A stretch of DNA of 5,849 nt, from contig JAGQLF010000055.1 in NCBI GenBank assembly GCA_020429545.1, positions 1 to 5,849 on the forward strand, read 5' to 3'. The notes beneath the pieces are model-generated. The model was not told where the DNA came from and made no database searches. It worked only from the letters and a program-made list of their open reading frames with translations. Both the position numbers and the translations under genes were made by a program. The DNA is from Candidatus Dojkabacteria bacterium (lineage in GTDB: Bacteria > Patescibacteriota > Dojkabacteria > J137). Of this stretch, positions 1 through 4,725 are shown one piece after another. The first letter of the stretch is position 1, and the number at the start of each line of letters is the position of its first letter.

Positions 1-1
1 A

Positions 2-106
2 AATAATCCTGTAAAGAAAAATTATGTTGAGCTTCCAGAGCATTGGTATTGGAGCTCTGCAAATGAAAATAATCCATTGAGTACGTTGATTGTTAATAAT
101 TTGTAG
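2..106 (+). CDS. REP-associated tyrosine transposase (RAYT, Y1/IS200-like family), C-terminal fragment
   Basis: Only the last 34 codons are inside the window; the reading frame enters at base 2 and stops at TAG (104-106). The fragment begins NNPVKKNYVELPEHWYWSSA, which follows the well-known C-terminal signature of REP-associated tyrosine transposases (NNPVKAGLVERPEDWxWSS-like), normally preceded by YIH. In that family the catalytic HUH histidines and the tyrosine lie upstream, so they cannot be seen here. RAYTs are single-copy relatives of the IS200/IS605 transposases; they bind and process the REP hairpins scattered through their genomes, and are usually domesticated rather than freely mobile. 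The two hairpins directly downstream (115-139 and 154-187) fit this. The last residues after WSSA are short and not diagnostic. Family assignment is good for so short a piece; whether the full gene is intact cannot be judged. Confidence 0.78.
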   Translation, partial: NNPVKKNYVELPEHWYWSSANENNPLSTLIVNNL

Positions 107-114
107 AGATTATC

Positions 115-139
115 TAGTTCATACCAGAGGTATGAACTA
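115..139. repeat. Perfect hairpin, 11-bp stem with 3-nt loop, downstream of the transposase
   Basis: TAGTTCATACC (115-125) pairs perfectly with GGTATGAACTA (129-139) around the loop AGA. It starts 8 bases after the transposase stop. There is no T-run after it on either strand, so it does not look like a simple intrinsic terminator. Hairpins of this size at the edge of Y1-transposase genes are typical recognition structures in the IS200/IS605 and REP world; that role here is inferred. Confidence 0.6.
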
Positions 140-153
140 ACATAGGAATTAAG

Positions 154-187
154 GTTGTAGGCGAGGATCGCGATCCTCGCCTACAAC
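154..187. repeat. REP-like perfect 34-bp palindrome with GTAG near its base
   Basis: The left arm GTTGTAGGCGAGGATCG (154-170) is the exact reverse complement of 171-187, giving a 17-bp stem with no mismatch and no spacer. About 59 percent of its bases are G or C, far above its surroundings. Each arm carries GTAG near the base of the stem (157-160 on the plus strand, mirrored as CTAC at 181-184), the tetranucleotide that RAYT transposases recognise next to REP hairpins in enterobacteria. It lies 47 bases after a RAYT coding end. No U-tract follows, so a terminator is less likely. Whether the sequence recurs elsewhere in the genome, which would confirm a REP, cannot be seen; there is no second copy in this window. 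Confidence 0.75.
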
Positions 188-208
188 TTGAAGTAAGAAG
201 CTTTTAAG

Positions 209-237
209 TTGTAATCATTTTTCACAATATATACAAT
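209..237 (+). promoter_or_regulatory. Probable xfp promoter, placed for a leaderless transcript
   Basis: A -10 hexamer TACAAT (232-237, 5 of 6 to TATAAT) is separated by exactly 17 bases from a weaker -35 TTGTAA (209-214, 4 of 6 to TTGACA). Exactly six bases lie between the -10 and the ATG at 244, so transcription would begin at or next to the A of the start codon. No Shine-Dalgarno sequence is present upstream of 244, which agrees with leaderless translation. In AT-rich DNA such matches also arise by chance, so this stays a moderate call. Confidence 0.5.
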
Positions 238-243
238 GTAATA

Positions 244-2601
244 ATGGCTGAATTAGACGTACTTGAGTGGATAAAAAAATATCATAGGTTAACTAATTAT
301 CTTGGAGCATCTATGCTCTATCTAAAAGATAACTTTTTCTTAGAAGAAGATTTAAAGCCTGAACATATTAAAGATAGAATTTTAGGGCATTGGGGAACAG
401 TTCCAGGTTTAAATTTAATGTATGCAGGTGTTAACTATTTGGTTTCTAAAACTGGGCAAGAAACAATGTTTATTGCAGGTCCTGGTCATGGGGCTCCTGC
501 AGTTTTGGCAAACTTATTTGTTGAAGGAACTTTAGGAGAATACTATCCAAATGCAGTTGCAAATAAAGAAGGTTTTGAATATTTATTAAAACAGTTTAGC
601 TGGCCAAAAGGATTTCCAAGCCATACATACCCTGGTGTACCTGGAACAATTATGGAAGGTGGAGAACTTGGTTACTCACTAGGTACTGCTTTTGGAGCGG
701 CTCTAGATAACCCGGATTTATTGGTTGTTTGTGTAGTAGGAGATGGAGAAGCTGAGACAGGTCCACTAGCTGCATCTTGGCATAGTAATAAGTTTATGGA
801 TCCTACAAGTTCTGGAGCAGTTTTGCCAATTCTTCATCTGAATGGGTATAGAATTTCTGGACCAACAATAATGGGAACAATGTCAAATGATGAAATATAT
901 AAATACTTTGAAGGACTAGGATATCACCCACACATTTTGGACCAATATACATCTCATGATATTTACGATGACTATTTAAATACAATTGACTATGCACATA
1001 AACAAATTCTAGAAATTAAAGGAAATTGGAAATTAAGCAGAACAAAACCTAGATGGCCATTAATCGTAATGAGAACAATGAAAGGATGGACAGCTCCCGA
1101 CTTTGTTAAAGAAAGAAAGATAGAAGATCATAACAATTCGCATGGAATTCCGTTAGAGCATCCTAAAAAAGATACTGAAGAGTTAGTTGCAATTCAAAAT
1201 TGGCTAAGAAGTTATAATGTGAACGAACTTTTAAATGAAGATAAAACAATAAGAACTAATCTATTAAAATTTGTTCCAAAGGATGAAAAGCGTGTTGGTA
1301 AAGTTAAACATGCATATGGTGGTGACTTAAGAAAAGATTTAGTTCTTCCAGATCTAGATGTGATGGCTATGCAGTTTGATGTACGCGGATTTAAGCCAGA
1401 AAGCAGTATGATGCACATGGGCGAATATTTTAAGCAGCTCTTATCGAATAATGCGAATGATAATAATTTCAGAATATTTTCACCTGACGAATCAGAATCA
1501 AACAAATTAGGAAAGATTTTTGAAGAAACTACAAGACAATATGTTTGGCCAGTTAGAAACTGTGATGAGTGTATTGCTCCAGAAGGCAGAGTTATGGAAA
1601 TTTTAAGTGAGCACGTACTTCAAGAATGGATGCAAGGTTATATATTAACTGGAAGACATGGAATTTTAATCTCATACGAAGCATTCTTAGGTATTATTAC
1701 AACCATGATTGATCAATTTATAAAGTATTTAAAAACATCTCAAGAAATTCCTTGGAGGAATCCACTACCTAGTCTCAACTACGTTGCAACAAGTACTGGA
1801 TGGAGACAAGATCATAATGGTTTTTCACATCAGAATCCATCACTAATAAATACTCTACTTAGCAAGCATGCTGACTTTGTAAGTGTTTATTTTCCTTCAG
1901 ACGTGAATACACTTTTAGTATCTATGGAGGATTGTTTAAATAGAGTAGATAATGTTAATTTGATTGTATCAGGAAAACGAGAACTACCTCAATGGTTATC
2001 TATAGGTGAAGCAAGAGAACATGTTGAGCGAGGAATTAGTATCTGGGATTGGGCAGGTAATAAACCCAAAGATACAGTTGATGTTGTACTTGCATCTTGT
2101 GGTGATTATCAAACAGTAGAGACTCTTGCTGCAGCGGTTATTTTGAAGCAAGATTTACCTGAACTATCATTCCAATATGTAAATGTTAACGAGCTAACAA
2201 GGCTTGGTTTAGGAGATGAAAATAATCCAATTTTATCAAGCATTGACTACAAACAGTATTTTACAGATGACAAAGATGTAATCTTTAATTTTCATGGCTA
2301 TCCAGAAGCAATAAAACAACTCACTTGGGGAAGAAGAATTTCTGAACAAATGGTTCTACTAGGTTATATTGAAGAAGGTACAACAACTACTCCATTTGAC
2401 ATGCAAGTTTTAAATAAAGCTAGCAGATATCATGTGTGCATTCAGGCAATACTATCTGCGTCAAGATTCAATCCTGCTGTTAAAGAAAAAGAAGAAGCGT
2501 TAATTAGAAAATATTCTGATATATTAAACAAACATTCAAAATATATCGTTGAACATGGAGACGATATGCCAGAAGTTAAGAATTTTAAGTTTAATTTCTA
2601 A
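244..2601 (+). CDS. xfp: Xylulose-5-phosphate/fructose-6-phosphate phosphoketolase
   Basis: A thiamine-diphosphate enzyme of the cytoplasm that splits D-xylulose 5-phosphate (and usually D-fructose 6-phosphate) with phosphate to acetyl phosphate plus glyceraldehyde 3-phosphate (or erythrose 4-phosphate). It is full length at 785 residues, against roughly 790-825 for the family. The N-terminal half shows GHWGTVPG (48-55), GPGHGAP (79-85), FPSHTYPGVPGT (124-135) and the ThDP/Mg site GDGEAETG (166-173) with its Asn at 200. These give the expected active-site histidines H49, H82, H127 and H300 (in SHGIPL), and K280. The second half has SPDE (413-416), GRVMEILSEH (448-457), SYEAF with catalytic-type E479, and WRQDHNGFSHQNP (520-532). 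No expected residue is missing. The start at 244 keeps the normal N-terminus and sits just behind a promoter; there is no ribosome binding site. It is transcribed alone; the gene after it is convergent, and no acetate kinase or phosphotransacetylase is in the window. Substrate preference between the two sugars cannot be read from sequence. Confidence 0.97.
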   Translation: MAELDVLEWIKKYHRLTNYLGASMLYLKDNFFLEEDLKPEHIKDRILGHWGTVPGLNLMYAGVNYLVSKTGQETMFIAGPGHGAPAVLANLFVEGTLGEYYPNAVANKEGFEYLLKQFSWPKGFPSHTYPGVPGTIMEGGELGYSLGTAFGAALDNPDLLVVCVVGDGEAETGPLAASWHSNKFMDPTSSGAVLPILHLNGYRISGPTIMGTMSNDEIYKYFEGLGYHPHILDQYTSHDIYDDYLNTIDYAHKQILEIKGNWKLSRTKPRWPLIVMRTMKGWTAPDFVKERKIEDHNNSHGIPLEHPKKDTEELVAIQNWLRSYNVNELLNEDKTIRTNLLKFVPKDEKRVGKVKHAYGGDLRKDLVLPDLDVMAMQFDVRGFKPESSMMHMGEYFKQLLSNNANDNNFRIFSPDESESNKLGKIFEETTRQYVWPVRNCDECIAPEGRVMEILSEHVLQEWMQGYILTGRHGILISYEAFLGIITTMIDQFIKYLKTSQEIPWRNPLPSLNYVATSTGWRQDHNGFSHQNPSLINTLLSKHADFVSVYFPSDVNTLLVSMEDCLNRVDNVNLIVSGKRELPQWLSIGEAREHVERGISIWDWAGNKPKDTVDVVLASCGDYQTVETLAAAVILKQDLPELSFQYVNVNELTRLGLGDENNPILSSIDYKQYFTDDKDVIFNFHGYPEAIKQLTWGRRISEQMVLLGYIEEGTTTTPFDMQVLNKASRYHVCIQAILSASRFNPAVKEKEEALIRKYSDILNKHSKYIVEHGDDMPEVKNFKFNF

Positions 2602-2610
2602 AAAACATAT

Positions 2611-2665
2611 CAATTCGAGTGCCATGAAAAGAGCAAAGCGATATTTCATGGTGTACCGAGAATTG
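2611..2665. repeat. Interrupted inverted repeat between convergent xfp and Nudix genes
   Basis: The outer arms CAATTC (2611-2616) and GAATTG (2660-2665) and the inner arms CCATGAAA (2622-2629) and TTTCATGG (2644-2651) are each perfect complements, separated by an unequal internal loop and a 14-base apical loop. On the minus strand the structure is followed four bases later by a T-run (complement of 2601-2605), so it could act as a weak terminator for the Nudix gene. On the plus strand no T-run follows it. The rest of 2602-2714 shows no gene or other structure that I can support. Confidence 0.4.
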
Positions 2666-2714
2666 ACAAAACAAAGCAGGAGCAGATATCTTACACGATC
2701 CAACATACACTCTA

Positions 2715-3185
2715 TCAAATTATCATATAAACAGGCACGCAAGAGTTTGATCCAGTCTTTCCACTAATCCTCATATCTTCATATTCATTAAAATCTACCC
2801 AAACAAAACCATCGTGATTATCTTCTGGCTTACTATCATCTCCTATTTGTAAACCAATTTTTACAGTAGGATCATTTTTTAAAATCAGTTTATAAAATCT
2901 ATAATCTCTACAAAAGATCTTGCTATTGTATTGAAAAGAGTGGAGATACTTCATATTTATTTCGGTTAAATCTTTCAAATTGCAGATAATTCTTGTTTCT
3001 TCTTGCAATTCACGTACTGCTGCTTCTATAATTGCGGTATCAGATGGTATCGAGCCTATAGAATCAACCTTTCCACCAGGAAATTCATAAATACCTGGAT
3101 TTTTTGAATTAGGGGATTTTCTTAATAGAAGAATTTGATTCTTCGAGTTAATGACTATAGTTCGTACTACCAAGATTGGAACCAC
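2715..3185 (-). CDS. Nudix hydrolase, substrate unknown
   Basis: A small cytoplasmic Nudix-fold protein of about 156 residues (from GTG at 3185). Nudix enzymes cleave nucleoside diphosphates linked to another group, using a metal held by the Nudix box. The fold's opening strand reads VVRTIVINSKNQILLLRKS, followed by GIYEFPGGKV and the box core RELQEET (residues 58-64), so the catalytic REUxEE is intact. Two things depart from the consensus GX5EX7REUXEEXGU: six extra residues lie between the box glycine (38) and R58, with Thr where the first Glu is expected, and the late Gly is Arg (65). The C-terminal strand GFVWVDF is typical. The start is uncertain: the only ATG (3218) adds a hydrophobic stretch that is probably just AT-rich promoter DNA read through, and overlaps the divergent rel gene; TTG 3263 and TTG 3173 are other options. 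The gene ends in tandem stops, TGA then TAG. It faces xfp and runs divergently from rel. Confidence 0.85.
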   Translation of the reverse strand: MVPILVVRTIVINSKNQILLLRKSPNSKNPGIYEFPGGKVDSIGSIPSDTAIIEAAVRELQEETRIICNLKDLTEINMKYLHSFQYNSKIFCRDYRFYKLILKNDPTVKIGLQIGDDSKPEDNHDGFVWVDFNEYEDMRISGKTGSNSCVPVYMII

Positions 3186-3189
3186 AAAA

Positions 3190-3195
3190 TATAAA
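3190..3195 (+). promoter_or_regulatory. Probable -10 element of rel, leaderless spacing
   Basis: TATAAA (3190-3195, 5 of 6 to TATAAT) lies exactly six bases ahead of the ATG at 3202, the same distance as at xfp. There is no ribosome binding site before this ATG. No convincing -35 is seen at 17 bases. A competing pair, TTGATT (3135-3140) with TATAGT (3156-3161), has a short 15-base spacer and would give a leader of about 34 bases. On the minus strand the same bases offer TATATT (3188-3193), so the Nudix promoter could overlap. Confidence 0.42.
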
Positions 3196-3201
3196 AGTAA
3201 T

Positions 3202-4680
3202 ATGAATGAGTTTAGCATATCGGAGGTCAATTCTTTTGAAAACTTATTAGAAATAATTAACAAAAATCAAATAGAATATAACCTCGATTTAATAAAACAA
3301 GCCTATCATTATGCCGAAAAAATGCATTTTGGGCAGAAGAGAAAATCAGGTGATGATTATACTGTTCACTGTTTGACTGTTGCTGCTTATATTGCAAGAT
3401 TACGATTAGACACTGTATCGATTTGTGCAGCACTTATCCATGATACAGTTGAAAAAGCAGATGCAGATATTGATGAGATAGATCATCTATTTGGTACGGA
3501 AATTGCTTTTATAGTTGAAGGATTAACTAAAATTAGAAATTTTTCTAAGAAGATTGATCACGAAAGTAAACAACAAGAGTTCACAAATTTAATTTTCAAT
3601 TCATCTGAAGATATTCGTATAGTTATGATCAGGTTAGCCGAAAAATTGCACAACTTAACTACTATTAATCAAATGGATGTAGATAGTCAAAATAATACTG
3701 CAAAAAAGGCATTATATATGTATGCACCTTTAGCTGAATACTTAGGACTTGGTGTAATTCAAAAATATCTTGAAGATTATTCATTTAAAATTCTGCATCC
3801 GAAAGAATATACTCAACTAGACGAATTAGTAGATAATTATTTCTTTTCAAATAAGAATTTAATCCTAGATTTTGAAAGTGAACTTAGTGATTTGTTAAGT
3901 GAATATAAAGTTAAACCTAAGTCTATAGAGTCCAGAAAAAAAGGACTATACAGTGCATACAAAAAGCTTAAAAATAAATATAAATATCAAGAAAAAGGTT
4001 TAAATATTGTTGATGTAGCAAAACAAAATTTAAAGGATATTTATGCAGCTCGTATTATTGTTGATACTATTGAAGAGTGTTACGTGGTTCTTGGCTTAAT
4101 TCAAGCTAATTTTGAGACTTTGCAAGACGAGTTTTCAGACTATATTGCTCATCCAAAAGATAATGGATATAAATCTATTCACGTATTATTTAAGTTTGCA
4201 GGTATTATACTAGAGGTTCAAATTAGAACAATAGAAATGCATGAATATAATGAGTTTGGTCCAGCGTCTCACATTATTTATAAAATGCAAAGAGAAAGTA
4301 GAACAGCAAGTAACCAGCCGATTACTTGGACTAAAGATTTAGTAAATTGGAAATCCAATGAATCAAACAAAAAAGATAACTTCAAAGTAGCCGCATTTCA
4401 AAATAGTATTTTTTGCTTTACACCAAAAGGTCTAGTTATATCGTTACCAAAAGATGCATCACCAATTGATTTTGCATACAGGGTTCACACCGATATAGGA
4501 GATAAATACAGAGGTGCTCTTGTAAATGGGAAAATGGTTAGTATGGATTATAAATTAAAGACAGGAGATGTTGTAGAAATAATAATGGATAAGGAAATAA
4601 ACGTTAGAAGGGATTGGTTAAAATTTGCAAAAAGTACATCTGTTAGAGCGAGAATAAGAAGAAGATTGAGGGCAAAATAA
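3202..4680 (+). CDS. rel: Rel/SpoT-family (p)ppGpp synthetase, short HD-SYN-TGS form
   Basis: A cytoplasmic stringent-response enzyme that transfers pyrophosphate from ATP to GDP or GTP to make (p)ppGpp; bifunctional relatives also hydrolyse it. From ATG 3202 it is 492 residues. The HD domain (about 35-180) has R47, H56, H80-D81, E84 and N151, each exactly 3 above its equivalent in streptococcal Rel (R44, H53, H77-D78, E81, N148, recalled numbering), which favours this start over ATG 3151. Two hydrolase positions differ: D82 is K85 and the metal ligand D144 is E147. The synthetase domain (about 225-365) keeps R245, K247, K255, D279, Y323 (in NGYKSIH) and E338 (in EVQIRT). Its substrate-choice motif is EFSD (310-313), nearer RelA's ExDD than the RxKD of bifunctional enzymes. 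The TGS domain (about 401-463; FTPKGLVISLPKDASPIDFA) is intact, but the protein ends at RARIRRRLRAK, without the helical, zinc-finger/RRM or ACT parts of 700-plus-residue enzymes. There is no frameshift; a terminator overlaps the stop codon. Confidence 0.95.
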   Translation: MNEFSISEVNSFENLLEIINKNQIEYNLDLIKQAYHYAEKMHFGQKRKSGDDYTVHCLTVAAYIARLRLDTVSICAALIHDTVEKADADIDEIDHLFGTEIAFIVEGLTKIRNFSKKIDHESKQQEFTNLIFNSSEDIRIVMIRLAEKLHNLTTINQMDVDSQNNTAKKALYMYAPLAEYLGLGVIQKYLEDYSFKILHPKEYTQLDELVDNYFFSNKNLILDFESELSDLLSEYKVKPKSIESRKKGLYSAYKKLKNKYKYQEKGLNIVDVAKQNLKDIYAARIIVDTIEECYVVLGLIQANFETLQDEFSDYIAHPKDNGYKSIHVLFKFAGIILEVQIRTIEMHEYNEFGPASHIIYKMQRESRTASNQPITWTKDLVNWKSNESNKKDNFKVAAFQNSIFCFTPKGLVISLPKDASPIDFAYRVHTDIGDKYRGALVNGKMVSMDYKLKTGDVVEIIMDKEINVRRDWLKFAKSTSVRARIRRRLRAK

Positions 4681-4713
4681 AAAGGGCGTGATATGCACGC
4701 CCTTTTTATTATC
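4678..4713. terminator. Bidirectional intrinsic terminator between rel and the bactofilin-like gene
   Basis: A perfect 13-bp stem (4678-4690 with 4696-4708) has the GC-rich core GGGCGTG/CACGCCC and the loop ATATG. It begins within the rel stop codon. On the plus strand the stem runs into TTTTTATTAT, and on the minus strand into TTTTATTTT, so it can end both convergent transcripts; the second gene stops at 4726. This is the strongest regulatory structure in the window. Confidence 0.92.
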
Positions 4714-4725
4714 TAAGAGAAATTT

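Noticed and set aside
236..241. Start-stop pair ATG TAA two bases ahead of xfp, as a possible translational control element
   Set aside because: It overlaps the proposed -10 box and would lie outside a leaderless transcript; such six-base matches are common in AT-rich DNA.
1212..1505. Minus-strand open frame of 97 codons inside xfp
   Set aside because: It is fully contained in the conserved phosphoketolase, and the translation shows no domain.
2602..2714. A tRNA or small RNA suggested by TTCGAGT and the inverted repeat
   Set aside because: No acceptor, D or anticodon arms can be placed around it; the pairing is a single nested hairpin.
2715..2717. TGA as a glycine codon (recoded genetic code)
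   Set aside because: The Nudix stop TGA is followed at once by TAG, so it is uninformative, but xfp, rel and the bactofilin-like gene have many glycines and no in-frame TGA.
2549..2767. Plus-strand 72-codon frame spanning the xfp end and the intergenic gap
   Set aside because: It overlaps both the xfp C-terminus and the Nudix C-terminus, has no ribosome binding site, and its basic translation resembles no known small protein.
3151..3201. Upstream ATG giving rel 17 extra residues
   Set aside because: The extra residues are the antisense of the conserved first Nudix strand, there is no ribosome binding site, and ATG 3202 gives a constant offset to the known Rel catalytic residues.
3222..3227. 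GGAGGT, a perfect Shine-Dalgarno-like word on the plus strand
   Set aside because: It lies inside rel codons (Ser-Glu-Val) and no in-frame start codon follows at a workable distance.
3186..3263. Hydrophobic N-terminal extension of the Nudix protein as a membrane anchor
   Set aside because: The stretch is the complement of the AT-rich rel promoter and first codons; it precedes the normal start of the Nudix fold and is more likely non-coding on that strand.
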